In this document: positions 1 through 8,443 of the stretch, in pieces | Layout of the letters: each line of letters begins with the position of its first letter | Position numbering within the stretch: position 1 is the first letter of the stretch | Source of the DNA: Butyrivibrio sp. MB2005 | Lineage (GTDB): Bacteria > Bacillota > Clostridia > Lachnospirales > Lachnospiraceae | DNA length: 64,000 nucleotides | Assembly (NCBI RefSeq): GCF_000424285.1 | Contig: NZ_AUJP01000009.1 | Span: 62,001 to 126,000 of the forward strand | Reading direction: 5' to 3' | The notes under the pieces: model-generated | Database searches by the model: none | What the model saw: only the letters and a program-made list of their open reading frames with translations | What the model was told of the DNA's origin: nothing | Made by a program: the position numbers and the translations under genes

Positions 1-143
1 TTGTCGATAGCAAGTAAATCTCTGTAGTTTATTTCCTTTTTTATTTTCCTTATAAGATAGTCTTTAAGTCCTGAGACATTCGCTGTACTGATTTTGTACT
101 CCATAGTCAGGTCTTTAATTTTTATGACTGCATCTTCACTCAT
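1..143 (-). CDS. Polysaccharide ABC exporter ATP-binding subunit, N-terminal part only
   Basis: Only the first 47 or so codons lie in the window and the gene continues past position 1. The reverse strand reads ATG at 143 followed by an ABC N-terminus with a first beta strand (VIKIKDLTMEYKI) and a basic stretch (YLIRKIKKEI) typical of Wzt/TagH-type ATPases, which energise export of O-antigen-like or teichoic-acid-like polymers at the cytoplasmic face. It starts 10 bases after the stop of the permease gene, so the two form one operon. The Walker motifs are outside the window, so the subfamily rests on this short N-terminus and on the neighbouring permease. Confidence 0.75.
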   Translation of the reverse strand, partial: MSEDAVIKIKDLTMEYKISTANVSGLKDYLIRKIKKEINYRDLLAID

Positions 144-153
144 CAAAAGTCCC

Positions 154-918
154 TCAAATATGCTGCATTACTTCATTTTCTCTTCGAAGGAATATTAGAT
201 ATCCCAGAAGGTAGCTTGCTATTCCCCATATGATTATTCGTGCCCAAATATCTGCACTTGGAAATGTGTTATAAACCATGCAGTCTCTTGCAAACAGCAT
301 GAAATCATAAACAGGGTTGTTATAAATGACTACCTGCATAGCTGTAGGCACCTGTTCAATCGGGTAGAATATCGCCGATAAGTACATAAGCATAGTAAGA
401 AAAACTGTGTACAAATACTTAACATCAGCAAAGAATACATATACTATGGAGAGCATATATCCCACTCCCAAGCCAAAAAGCATACACAGAATAATATCTA
501 TAGGAAACAGCAGCATGGTTATGCTTGGCTTTACTCCCGATAAAAACAAAAGCGGGAAGAATGCCAGTAAGCTGAATCCGAAGTTTACTAAAGCTGTATA
601 ACATCTTGAAAGTACAAATACATTCTTTGGAACCTTTACTCTAAGAAGGAGGTTTCTGTTATCAACAAGGACAGTCATTACACTCTGGCTGACCTGACAA
701 AACATGTTGTAGAACAGATATCCTGAAAGATAATAAAGAGGAAAATTTTGGATTTTTCTCTTGAACATAGTCGAGAACACCAAGGTCATTACCAGCATAT
801 ACAGAAGTGGACTAAGAACACTCCACAGAATTCCCAGATAAGATCTTGCGTATTTTCTTTTAATCTCTCTCCCCGTAAGCTCCCGGATTACAAACCAGTA
901 TTGCTTTATGTCTTCCAT
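154..918 (-). CDS. ABC-2 type polysaccharide exporter permease (Wzm-like)
   Basis: 254 residues, the usual length for Wzm/TagG-like ABC-2 permeases. The N-terminus has the family's amphipathic 'ELTGREIKRKYARSYLGILW' stretch before the first membrane helix, followed by about six hydrophobic segments. With the ATPase downstream it should move a lipid-linked polysaccharide across the cytoplasmic membrane. The start at 918 has GAGGAATGT just before the ATG. Upstream are two palindromes of the family also found before the glycosyltransferase operon and the XRE gene at 5755, which suggests shared control. It is separated from the minus-strand gene upstream by a strong terminator, so it has its own promoter. 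Confidence 0.88.
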   Translation of the reverse strand: MEDIKQYWFVIRELTGREIKRKYARSYLGILWSVLSPLLYMLVMTLVFSTMFKRKIQNFPLYYLSGYLFYNMFCQVSQSVMTVLVDNRNLLLRVKVPKNVFVLSRCYTALVNFGFSLLAFFPLLFLSGVKPSITMLLFPIDIILCMLFGLGVGYMLSIVYVFFADVKYLYTVFLTMLMYLSAIFYPIEQVPTAMQVVIYNNPVYDFMLFARDCMVYNTFPSADIWARIIIWGIASYLLGYLIFLRRENEVMQHI

Positions 919-935
919 ACATTCCTCGCAAATTA

Positions 936-952
936 TATCTATAGTATATTAT
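936..952. promoter_or_regulatory. Palindromic operator candidate, copy 1 (exporter promoter)
   Basis: TATCTATA-G-TATATTAT matches the perfect 17-bp palindrome at 5605-5621 in the left arm and most of the right arm. It sits 18 bases upstream of the permease start, where a bound repressor would block transcription or initiation. The binding protein is inferred to be the XRE regulator at 5755. Confidence 0.5.
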
Positions 953-989
953 ATACATTTTTAAATACTATAATACTTGTATCAGTATA

Positions 990-1006
990 TATCTATACCA
1001 TAGAAT
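990..1006. promoter_or_regulatory. Palindromic operator candidate, copy 2 (exporter promoter)
   Basis: TATCTATA-C-CATAGAAT is a second imperfect version of the same inverted repeat, 54 bp (about five helical turns) from copy 1. Paired sites at about five turns would suit cooperative binding of dimers. This is inference from spacing and similarity only. Confidence 0.45.
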
Positions 1007-1061
1007 CGTCAAACTTATATTGCGTGCCATGGTATTGGTGGAGGGATGGTTTTATTAAGAG

Positions 1062-1111
1062 AAAAAGGCTGTAAAGCAGCTCGATTTCGAGCTGCTTTTA
1101 CAGCCTTTTTC
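1062..1111 (-). terminator. Strong hairpin terminator
   Basis: Two long complementary arms (AAAAAGGCTGTAAAGCAGCTCGA with its reverse complement, one bulge) flank a very short loop. A-rich and T-rich flanks on both sides make it usable in both directions. It lies 20 bases beyond the stop of the nuclease-domain relic and would end the glycosyltransferase operon before the exporter promoter. Confidence 0.85.
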
Positions 1112-1130
1112 CTTATTATGCTTTCTATAG

Positions 1131-1838
1131 CTAAATCAACATGTTTTTAATGATACAGCTATGTTTCTTTGTCTTTTTATTATAGGATATTCCAACTTCA
1201 ATCACCTGATCTGCTATTTTTTCTTCAGCGATTTTTCCTTTGAATCTCTGTATGTACTTTTTTGATTCAATTTGCCCAATCGCATCATCAGCAGTAGAAT
1301 CCACCTTTAACTCCAGTATTATTCCGACTCTGTCAGAAGTTCTCCTTGGATAGAAAATATAATCCACAAATCCCTTACCTGATTTATCTTCACGAATAAC
1401 CTGATATCTGTCCCTTGCCGATAAATAGGCAATATTCACAATTGATGATAATTCACTCTCGCTATTATATTGCAATGCCGGTGATTCAGAATCATGCACA
1501 TACTTCAAAACAGATTCTACAGTTTGTGAATCCCCCTCCAAAGTTACCGCCAATATTTTATCCGATTCTTTCGCAAGCCTATGAATATATCCCAATTCTT
1601 CCTCTTTGTACAGCATATCCGAAAACTGGCCCATAAGCTCCCTGTTTGGAATCTCAACATATCCCTCAGAGCTTGTCAAAAAACCGTACACTACCATAGC
1701 AGATAGAATCTCTTCTCTTGTCTTAAGATTTCTTGATGTGACTGCATACTCCCTGGCATCACACTTTACTCTTTCTCCTGCGATCATTGTGGCAATGTCA
1801 TTTTTTACATCATCAATATTGTTCCTTATAGATGACAT
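1131..1838 (-). pseudogene. C-terminal half of an AAA-ATPase-like / PD-(D/E)XK nuclease protein
   Basis: 235 residues that resemble only the C-terminal half of the roughly 520-residue proteins common in Lachnospiraceae and Bacteroidetes, which join an AAA-ATPase-like domain to a PD-(D/E)XK nuclease domain. The nuclease core is visible: D159 in 'GFVDYIF', then E176 and K178 in 'ILELKVD'. The first 75 residues match the region that normally follows the ATPase domain, and there is no Walker motif and no room for one before the upstream gene at 1870. It is therefore a 5'-truncated remnant, although an ATG at 1838 keeps it open. The role of the full-length family is not established. Confidence 0.7.
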
Positions 1839-1869
1839 GATATTTATTTAGAATTCTCCTGCGAAAATA

Positions 1870-3420
1870 TCACTTGATAATTGCATCATACCATTGATGT
1901 ATCATAATTGTTATTCTCTTCCTCAAATACATAAGCAGATTATAAAATCTAGCGCAGAGCAGGCTCCATACCACATTTCTTCCGCATTTAACTATGCTTG
2001 CGTATATCCATCCGCTCTCATGGATAACTGTGTGTGCTGTTGCTGCACGGCTTGCTTCCCCATCATTTTTATTTGGTACTCTAAATCTGTCCTTAAGCCT
2101 GATTCCGATCCACAAAAACAGTTTTCTGAGAAGTCTTAAATTGCATATGTCCTCATATGACAAATCCGCAGCTATATGCTGCGCATCAGTTTCAAGTACA
2201 TCATCGCAAAACAGCAGATTACCGTAAGTCTTCGCCTCCCACTCATCAGGATATGTCATAAGCTTGACTAATATATCCTCGGATATAGATTCCCCATTAT
2301 TCAAATTCATAAATCTTCTATAGTTTTTGGCATATACTTCAAGAGCAGTGTTTACACAGGTAAGGAACTCATTGTTCAGGTTCCCACTCTCTGATATTAC
2401 GGGCTCATAAAAAAAGCGGCTTACACGCCCCAGTACTTCATTGCTATCATCTGTCACATAATTGCTATCGACATACTTCTCATATCCAAGAGTCATTCCG
2501 GCAGTTTCTGAACTAACAGCCTCGAATAGGCAGTTACTGAAATTCACCTTTCTTCCGATATTCCTGCGTGGTGAAAAGTAGAAGGTATTATACTTTTGCG
2601 GATTTGCACTTTTGGGTGTCTCATATAAGCCAAAATAGTAACCGCATAGGTCTATATCCGACTTTCTGGTCCTTAATAGGTTAAGAATACTCTGTTGAGT
2701 TGTCCCCACCCAGCCACTGTCTACTATAGCCATCGGTAATCCGTCAAACATTCCCTCACGGTCAAAATATCCCATAGCCTTCGGTAGAAGTGATTCAGCA
2801 TGACGCTGTATGAGTTCCCACAGTTCATCTATATGTTCATAGGCCACTTGTTTCCAGGCTAGTATTTCCGGCCTTAATAATATCTTGTCCGGCGGGTCTG
2901 TATATCCTATTATTTTTGCTGCAATCTCTGCTTCTGTATCTGTCAGGCCTCCTCTCTTGAATATTTTCCTCATTGTTACATCTATTCCCGAAAGGAAGAG
3001 CTTCTCCGGAAACTCCTTTTTCTTAACTGACATCTCAGGAATTCTTAATGCATAACGGGATACCCTTAGATAATGTAGTTCTGGGAAGTCCACTTTTTCT
3101 TTTGTCAGACACCGCGCCACAAGGTAAACAGGATAAGCATCCCTTGACAGAAAATACAGTTTCCGAATTCCTTTTTCCTCAGCACTTTTAAGTACCCACT
3201 CCGTAAATTCCACAAGCACTGGAGCAAAGGTGTGCAGATAGTGAAATACTACCCGATCCATATCCGTTTCTGCATTTAGACTTTTCGGAATTGGTGCACA
3301 ATATATATTATCTGAAGATGCAGAAAACATCTTCATTTCTTCCAATGTATTCACCAGAGCCTTCTCATATGCAGGATTTTTAGACACTACCATCTTGTAG
3401 TAATCCAATTTATTTCTCAT
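1870..3420 (-). CDS. HAD-like protein of polysaccharide gene clusters
   Basis: About 516 residues. The region 'LYFLSRDAYPVYLVAR' (roughly residues 90-105) is the hallmark of a HAD-like family found in exopolysaccharide and capsule clusters, where an aspartate in a D-A-Y/F context replaces the usual DxD start. 'VDSGWVGTTQQSIL' near residue 230 is a second family signature. The C-terminus is basic and somewhat hydrophobic. Enzymatic activity is not known; a phosphatase or a structural role in polymer assembly is possible. An upstream in-frame ATG exists at 3456, but GAGGTG lies six bases before the ATG at 3420, so that start is preferred. It follows the GT2 gene by 41 bases in the same operon. 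Confidence 0.7.
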   Translation of the reverse strand: MRNKLDYYKMVVSKNPAYEKALVNTLEEMKMFSASSDNIYCAPIPKSLNAETDMDRVVFHYLHTFAPVLVEFTEWVLKSAEEKGIRKLYFLSRDAYPVYLVARCLTKEKVDFPELHYLRVSRYALRIPEMSVKKKEFPEKLFLSGIDVTMRKIFKRGGLTDTEAEIAAKIIGYTDPPDKILLRPEILAWKQVAYEHIDELWELIQRHAESLLPKAMGYFDREGMFDGLPMAIVDSGWVGTTQQSILNLLRTRKSDIDLCGYYFGLYETPKSANPQKYNTFYFSPRRNIGRKVNFSNCLFEAVSSETAGMTLGYEKYVDSNYVTDDSNEVLGRVSRFFYEPVISESGNLNNEFLTCVNTALEVYAKNYRRFMNLNNGESISEDILVKLMTYPDEWEAKTYGNLLFCDDVLETDAQHIAADLSYEDICNLRLLRKLFLWIGIRLKDRFRVPNKNDGEASRAATAHTVIHESGWIYASIVKCGRNVVWSLLCARFYNLLMYLRKRITIMIHQWYDAIIK

Positions 3421-3461
3421 CAAAACACCTCGCTGAGAATAAGTTCCCGTAATCAAATGGT

Positions 3462-4274
3462 TCAGACATTTGACTTTCTGTTTTTAAAAAACTCTATAAG
3501 CCGTACCGGGATAAATGCTCCAATTATCGGTCTAAGGCAATATGCCCATCCGAACGGAAATAATAGTCCCATCTCTTTGAAGTTCTTAAATCTGACTTTT
3601 GCTTCATATACCCTGAATTTGAAGTGCCTTGTGTGGTAGGTTTCTCTATCGACATGATATTTGAACAGAACTTGCTGCATATTGCAGCCCTTTAGTCCCA
3701 ATCTGAAGAGTCTCATGAAAATCTCATAATCTTCACACCTAAGTGTCTCTTTCCTGGCAAGATATCCCCCGTTCTCATACAGCGCTTCTCTTCTGTACAT
3801 AACCGTGGGATGAATAAATGGTGAATATCTAAGATAATCCTCTGCTGTAGGATGCTCAGGCCTTGTGGTAACTCCCCACTCTCCTTTTTCATCGAATATT
3901 TTGGCATTACATCCACAGAAATCATATTCAGGATGTTCCTTAAGAAAAGTTAGCTGTTTCTCGAATCTCTTAGGCATGGATATATCATCGTCATCCATAC
4001 GGGCTATGAATTTGCCACTTGCTTTCTCCAGACATTTATTTAGTGAAAAGGCCAGTCCGTTATTTTCTTCACTGCCTATGATCACTATCCTTTTATCCCT
4101 TTTACTAAGCTCTTTTATGAACCCGGATGATTCCGGACAGGATCCATCATCATATATTATGAATTCAAAATCTCTAAATGTCTGTGTCAGTATAGAATTC
4201 ACAGCTCTGTCAAGGTCAGCCGTACTCTGGTCACTATATACCCCCATTATGACGGACAACTCCACCGTCTCCAT
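3462..4274 (-). CDS. Family 2 glycosyltransferase
   Basis: 270 residues with a GT-A fold: N-terminal 'SVIMGVYSDQ', a nucleotide-binding 'FIIYDDGSCPESS', and the metal-binding 'ARMDDDDISMPKR' near residue 95. It would add a sugar from an NDP donor to a lipid-linked or growing polysaccharide at the inner face of the membrane. The ATG at 4274 is preferred over one five codons earlier because GGGGG lies six bases before it. It starts 14 bases after the GT4 gene and precedes the HAD-like gene, so the three are one transcript. Acceptor and sugar cannot be read from sequence. Confidence 0.88.
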   Translation of the reverse strand: METVELSVIMGVYSDQSTADLDRAVNSILTQTFRDFEFIIYDDGSCPESSGFIKELSKRDKRIVIIGSEENNGLAFSLNKCLEKASGKFIARMDDDDISMPKRFEKQLTFLKEHPEYDFCGCNAKIFDEKGEWGVTTRPEHPTAEDYLRYSPFIHPTVMYRREALYENGGYLARKETLRCEDYEIFMRLFRLGLKGCNMQQVLFKYHVDRETYHTRHFKFRVYEAKVRFKNFKEMGLLFPFGWAYCLRPIIGAFIPVRLIEFFKNRKSNV

Positions 4275-4288
4275 ATAACGCCCCCACA

Positions 4289-5428
4289 CTAATCTTCAAT
4301 CTTTTTATATATCCTGCACATAGTCATATAAGCAGCTTCTTTTGTAAAATCACGTGATAATCTCAAGGCATTATCTGAATACTGCCTTCTCAACGCGCTG
4401 GCATTTTTAAGCGTAATAATAGCCTTCATAAATTCATCTACGTCATCCGAAGCGCAAACTATACCATTTTCATGATTTTTCATGTATTCTCTGGTGCCGC
4501 GGTTATCCGCTGCTATGACAGGTACTCCACATCCAAGAGCTTCAACTGCCGCCATTCCAAATCCTTCTCTTTTGGATGGAAATGCAAATACATCAGCAGA
4601 TTGCAACACTCGCTCCATATCCGTTCTGTATCCCAATAACTTTACATTCGAAGACAATTTGTTCTCATCAATAAATTTCTCCAAGAATGCTTTGTTACCC
4701 CCTCGGCCACAGATGCTATAGTATATATCCTTATCTCGCAATCTGTTTAACGCTTCCAATATGACAATCTGATTCTTATTGGTATTTAATTCCGCAGCGG
4801 TCACTATATGGAACCCCTTATTCGGTATACCAAGTTCCTCCCTGACCTCGTCCCTTATGCTTTCCCTGGGATGAAATCTATCTGTGTTAAGGCCGACTCC
4901 ATGTAGAAGCTCCACGCTTCCACCTTTTTTCAAATGGAATCGCGAAGCCCTGTCATAGTCTTCGCGATTAATGGTAATTATCATATCAGTGAAATGAGCA
5001 AGAAACCGTTCTACCGGATAGAATATTAACCAATATGAAAGCGGAGCACCTTTGAAGAAATGAAAGCCATGAGCTGTATAAATCACATAAGGATTTCTTC
5101 CTGACAGAAAGCCCGCCAGTCTTCCAAGCATACCTCCAACAGGATTATGGCAATGAATGAGATCAATATCCTCATCCTTGATTATTTTGATTAGTTGCCT
5201 CAACCCTTTAGCATTTGTAATTATATGCCAGGGTTTCTTATGTAGAGTGATTGGCCAAAGAGCAATCCCTTCGCCTTTCAGAAATTCAGGATCATATTCA
5301 TAAACAGGATTTTTGAAATCAGACGCATAATGGATTTCATATCCTTTTTCCTGCAATACCTTTACATCGTTCTCCAAAAACTGAGACAAAAATCCACCTG
5401 TGCTTGATACGATCAGAGCTTTTTTCAT
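4289..5428 (-). CDS. Family 4 glycosyltransferase (EpsD/CapM-like)
   Basis: 379 residues with a GT-B fold. The N-terminal domain has 'STGGFLSQF' and 'DLIHCHNPVGGMLGR', followed by 'YTAHGFHFFKGAP'; the C-terminal domain has 'FPSKREGFGMAAVEALGCG', the GT4 donor-binding signature with the E-x7-E arrangement. These enzymes act early in exopolysaccharide repeat-unit assembly. An in-frame GTG lies four codons upstream (5440), but the ATG at 5428 has GGTGA about eight bases before it and is preferred. It is the first gene of the polysaccharide operon; an operator-like palindrome overlaps the region just before the start. Confidence 0.88.
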   Translation of the reverse strand: MKKALIVSSTGGFLSQFLENDVKVLQEKGYEIHYASDFKNPVYEYDPEFLKGEGIALWPITLHKKPWHIITNAKGLRQLIKIIKDEDIDLIHCHNPVGGMLGRLAGFLSGRNPYVIYTAHGFHFFKGAPLSYWLIFYPVERFLAHFTDMIITINREDYDRASRFHLKKGGSVELLHGVGLNTDRFHPRESIRDEVREELGIPNKGFHIVTAAELNTNKNQIVILEALNRLRDKDIYYSICGRGGNKAFLEKFIDENKLSSNVKLLGYRTDMERVLQSADVFAFPSKREGFGMAAVEALGCGVPVIAADNRGTREYMKNHENGIVCASDDVDEFMKAIITLKNASALRRQYSDNALRLSRDFTKEAAYMTMCRIYKKIED

Positions 5429-5443
5429 ATAATGATTCACCGC

Positions 5444-5460
5444 ATCCTATAGCATATATT
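5444..5460. promoter_or_regulatory. Palindromic operator candidate, copy 3
   Basis: ATCCTATA-G-CATATATT keeps six of eight bases in each arm of the consensus AATCTATA-G-TATAGATT. It lies 16 bases before the GT4 start codon, between the start and any promoter. Confidence 0.4.
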
Positions 5461-5473
5461 TACTACTAAATAG

Positions 5474-5490
5474 TATCTATAGTATATATT
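5474..5490. promoter_or_regulatory. Palindromic operator candidate, copy 4
   Basis: TATCTATA-G-TATATATT differs from the perfect palindrome at 5605 at only one base in each arm. The centre is 30 bp (about three helical turns) from copy 3, both in the promoter region of the polysaccharide operon. Confidence 0.5.
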
Positions 5491-5604
5491 TATACCGAAT
5501 AACCGTCAATAATGTCGGCTCGTGATGACAACTTTCAAGCTGCAATCTATGAAAACAGGTACTCTATAGAATCAACTCCAGGTTGATGATTATGGCTTTT
5601 TTAT

Positions 5605-5621
5605 AATCTATAGTATAGATT
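5605..5621. promoter_or_regulatory. Palindromic operator candidate, copy 5 (perfect)
   Basis: AATCTATAGTATAGATT is a perfect inverted repeat of eight bases around a central G, the form expected for a dimeric XRE repressor. It is in the divergent region between the polysaccharide operon and the XRE gene, so it could serve both autoregulation and operon control. It defines the consensus used for the other copies. Confidence 0.6.
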
Positions 5622-5663
5622 TATCCAATTATTCTACATTGGTGAGTTGTTCTGACCATTCAC

Positions 5664-5680
5664 AATCTATAGTGTTTATC
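5664..5680. promoter_or_regulatory. Palindromic operator candidate, copy 6
   Basis: AATCTATA-G-TGTTTATC keeps a perfect left arm and about half of the right arm. It is 75 bases before the XRE start codon and 59 bp from copy 5. A seventh, weaker half-site (CTCTATAGAATC) lies near 5563. Confidence 0.4.
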
Positions 5681-5754
5681 TTATGGAAAAGGAGATTTTG
5701 GATAGTATTCTGATTTTTACTATCCACTTATCTTACTTCTTAAGGAGGTGCTTT

Positions 5755-6090
5755 ATGGATATCACTGCTGAAATAGGTAGCAGAATTCGTCATCATAGAA
5801 GGGAACGTAAATTAAGTCAGGAAAAGCTAGCCGAAAAGAGTGGACTTCACCCGTCATATATCGGTCAGCTCGAAAGAGGGGAAAAAAAACCTACCATCGA
5901 CTCACTGTATAAAATAACAAAAGGAATGGATTTATCCGTATCTGATTTTCTTAAAGATCTTGAAATTGTCGATGGCGATCCGGAGAATTTCGCGGTCAAA
6001 TCATACTTGCTGATAGAGCAGGAACAGGCATCCGATCAGCGCAGACTGTATGAAATAATCAAACGCATAATAGAATTTAAAGGTAAGTAA
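5755..6090 (+). CDS. XRE-family transcriptional regulator of the polysaccharide locus
   Basis: 111 residues. Residues 5-65 form a lambda-repressor-like HTH: 'IGSRIRHHRRERKLSQEKLA' then 'SGLHPSYIGQLERGEKKPTI'. The C-terminus (about residues 75-111) is a short helix-rich extension like that of SinR-type regulators and probably dimerises. AAGGAGGTG seven bases before the ATG at 5755 fixes the start; an in-frame ATG 24 codons earlier has no such signal. It is divergent from the polysaccharide operon. The palindromes before its own gene, the GT operon and the exporter operon suggest that it controls the locus and itself. That link is inferred. Confidence 0.85.
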   Translation: MDITAEIGSRIRHHRRERKLSQEKLAEKSGLHPSYIGQLERGEKKPTIDSLYKITKGMDLSVSDFLKDLEIVDGDPENFAVKSYLLIEQEQASDQRRLYEIIKRIIEFKGK

Positions 6091-6111
6091 CATAATAATC
6101 GGTGGATAGTA

Positions 6112-6151
6112 AAAGGTTCACATAGCGGCTCTTCCCGCTATGTGAACCTTT
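6112..6151 (+). terminator. Hairpin terminator after the XRE gene
   Basis: AAAGGTTCACATAGCGG pairs perfectly with CCGCTATGTGAACCTTT around a six-base loop and is followed by a T-rich stretch, 22 bases after the XRE stop. Confidence 0.85.
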
Positions 6152-6219
6152 ATTTAAATTTCTTAATCTTTACTGTATCACCAGTGCCGATTTCAATCAA
6201 AAATATTAAAACGGGCTTA

Positions 6220-6814
6220 CTATCTCAAAATCTCATCTACAGTAGAAACCGTACTGAAGCTGCCCTTGTTTCGTGAGATGATTTCCTTCATTTTCTGAAG
6301 CTCAAAGTAGCTCACATAGCAGATAAGAGTCTTGTTCTCTCCTGCAATCATTCCGTAGGAATTCATAAGAGTACAGGTCTTGTTGAGTTCATGCTTTATT
6401 TCCTTAATGATGTTGTCAGGATTCTTGGTTATGATGGTAACCTGCTTGATGGCATCAAAATGATCTGTGACATTGGTGATGATTGAAGTGGCAACCACAT
6501 ATACCAACAGACTCAAAAGAGCCGCATTCTGATTTATCACAAAAAATGCCGTTATATATACACATGCATTGAAAGTCAGCAGAATATAAGTAAGACTGTA
6601 ATTCTTACCAGTTTTTTCCGAAAGATAGTCAACGATTATATTGGCAAGTATCTCAGATCCGTCAATACATCCGCCCACTCTCAGGATAAGCGCAAGTCCA
6701 AGACCAAGCAGCGCTCCTCCGAATGCAACCGCAAGAAAATGCTCTGTGTTAAGCTCAAAGGGAACTCTCTCGAATACCTCAAGCCCCACTGTATAAACCG
6801 CTGAGCCAAAAGCA
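6220..6814 (-). pseudogene. 5'-truncated YitT-family membrane protein (copy A)
   Basis: The frame encodes the C-terminal two-thirds of a YitT/DUF2179 protein: hydrophobic segments ('VAFGGALLGLGLALILRVGG', then 'YILLTFNACVYITAFF') followed by the cytoplasmic DUF2179 domain ending '...STVDEILR'. Recognisable family sequence extends upstream to about 6812 ('AFGSAVYTVGLEVF'), where it meets an in-frame TGA, so the first membrane helices and the true start are gone. A GTG at 6789 could start a 189-residue product but would lack the N-terminal helices. A second, differently broken copy about 90% identical at its 3' end is at 22358. YitT proteins are conserved membrane proteins of uncertain function. 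Confidence 0.75.
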
Positions 6815-6815
6815 A

Positions 6816-7178
6816 TAACTCAAAAGGAACCCACGAATACAGCTCGTAAATACAGCTTTAATCACACTCAGATGCAAAAGTTTGTAAGGCTTTATCTTAT
6901 GGAAAAAGTAAAAGATCTTGAGATGCTAATCAACAGATTCTTGGTGCCAGTCCGACCGGGACATAAATTCAAAAGAATCATACGTCGCCAGTCAGCTGTA
7001 CCATTAGCATACAGATAAATCAACAAAAACAGAATACCCTGTTGGTAGGCAGCCTCGCCAGACTGCCTGTTTGCCTTTTTCAAAAATAAGATTTTTGACC
7101 GTAAACCCGAGAACTGGATATATTTTGTTTGGATTTATCATGCCTATAATAATATACTGTTATTATGATTTTTGCTAT
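6816..7178 (+). other. Junction region between two gene relics; possible C-terminal ORF fragment
   Basis: This stretch separates the broken yitT from the broken ABC-ATPase head. On the plus strand a frame is open from before 6815 to the stop at 7016-7018. It reads MQKFVRLYLMEKVKDLEMLI from 6872, then a basic, proline-containing tail. There is no ribosome binding site at either ATG, so it may be the tail of a third truncated gene rather than a real small protein. I do not recognise the family. The rest (7019-7178) shows nothing identifiable. Confidence 0.3.
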
Positions 7179-7346
7179 CTAAATGACATTGGGACCTATG
7201 TATCCTACAAGTTCTCCCTTATCAACAGAAAAAGAAATGCCTTTAAGGGCGTTGACCGTATCTTTTTCCCTTAAAAGCCTTCCTTTTTCACGTTTCTTCT
7301 TAACAACAAAGCTCTTTTGTAGGTTGTTAACTTCTATATAACTCAT
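7179..7346 (-). pseudogene. N-terminal fragment of an ABC transporter ATPase
   Basis: A good start (AAGGGGAAAATC then ATG at 7346) begins MSYIEVNNLQKSF, continues through a basic insertion 'VKKKREKGRLLREKDTV', and reaches 'ALKGISFSVDKGELVGYIGP'. It then stops after N-V-I exactly where the Walker A loop (GPNGAGKST) should be. The basic insertion is typical of ABC-2 exporter ATPases that work with DUF-type permease pairs. Only 55 codons remain of about 320. The gene was cut inside Walker A, and the sequence beyond is the unidentified junction region. Confidence 0.75.
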
Positions 7347-7527
7347 GATTTTCCCCTTAATCCAACAAATACTCTCCCATCGCCACAGAATATTCTACCA
7401 AATTCTCGCATTAATTGTTAAAAGAATTAGAAAATAACTCTACTTTCCGTAGGTGGTTATGGTATGCTTGCTACGTTAATATTTCTATAAGAGCTTTAAT
7501 GATAATGAACTTATGGAGGTATAGACC

Positions 7528-8214
7528 ATGAATCAATATGTAACAGGCGCAGTAATTAAGGAAATGCGCGAACAAAAGAAAATGACACAGCTCCAGCTTG
7601 CTGAGCTTCTTGGCGTAACCGATAAAACAGTTTCAAAATGGGAAACGGGAAAAGGTTATCCTGACATAACCCTCCTTGAGCCAATTGCGGACGCCTTCAG
7701 AATTTCAGTGACAGAGCTGATTTCCGGCAACAAGATCAAAAACGAAAATGTATCCGCAAACATGATGCGTTCAAAATTCTATGTTTGTCCCGTTTGCGGA
7801 AATGCAATTCACAGCATGGGCGAGGCAGTAATTCAGTGCCACGGCGTGCAGCTCCTCCCCGCAGAGCCGGAGCAGACCGATGAAAACCACATGATCTTCG
7901 TTGAGCGTGTTGAAGATGAGTATTATGTCAGAATCGACCACGAAATGACCAAGGATCACTACATATCCTTTATTGCATCATCTTCCCCGGATCGAATTCA
8001 GATGGTAAAGCTCTATCCTGAAGGAAGCGCAGATGCCAGATTCAAGATAAACGGCGTCCGCAAAATCTTTTTCTATTGCAACAGGGATGGGCTTTTCTCA
8101 ATAGATGTGGTTAAGGGAATTGATGACAAAGAAACATCCTACGATGATACCAAGGAGAGGATGAAGCTTGAAAAGACAGCTGATATGCTGTTTGGGAAAA
8201 TCGGCGGGAAGTAA
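7528..8214 (+). CDS. XRE-family regulator with a C-terminal zinc-ribbon-like domain
   Basis: 228 residues. Residues 7-65 are a classic HTH: 'IKEMREQKKMTQLQLAELLG', recognition helix 'TDKTVSKWETGKGYP'. From about residue 88 the CPVCGN motif starts a domain similar to the one attached to XRE regulators in many Clostridia, with only one cysteine pair clearly visible plus a later C-H pair. That domain may bind metal or a redox ligand. ATGGAGG upstream fixes the start. The gene stands alone, followed by a 50-codon ORF with its own ribosome binding site. The target is unknown. Confidence 0.82.
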   Translation: MNQYVTGAVIKEMREQKKMTQLQLAELLGVTDKTVSKWETGKGYPDITLLEPIADAFRISVTELISGNKIKNENVSANMMRSKFYVCPVCGNAIHSMGEAVIQCHGVQLLPAEPEQTDENHMIFVERVEDEYYVRIDHEMTKDHYISFIASSSPDRIQMVKLYPEGSADARFKINGVRKIFFYCNRDGLFSIDVVKGIDDKETSYDDTKERMKLEKTADMLFGKIGGK

Positions 8215-8276
8215 TCATAATAAAACAGACCTATGCGTTTTAAAATGAGCCTCATAAACTGGAGATGGGAGAAGAT

Positions 8277-8429
8277 ATGGTATACAGAAAAAAGAATTTC
8301 ATTTTGGGACAGCTTGAAAACATTGAATTGTTCGATTCTGTCCCGGAAAACTTTACCTACGACAGAAAAGACGCACTTGTAGATTTGAAAATGGCATTAG
8401 ATATACTTAAGGCTTGGGAAAAACACTGA
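8277..8429 (+). CDS. Small protein of unknown function (50 aa)
   Basis: An ORF of 50 codons beginning MVYRKKNFILGQLENIELFD and ending with a charged helix 'DALVDLKMALDILKAWEKH'. GGAGATGGGAG precedes the ATG, and it lies 62 bases after the XRE gene on the same strand, so cotranscription is plausible. It has no signal peptide or membrane helix. The mix of charged and hydrophobic residues suggests a folded or partner-bound helical peptide rather than a random frame. Family not recognised. Confidence 0.45.
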   Translation: MVYRKKNFILGQLENIELFDSVPENFTYDRKDALVDLKMALDILKAWEKH

Positions 8430-8443
8430 CAAATACCGCTTGC

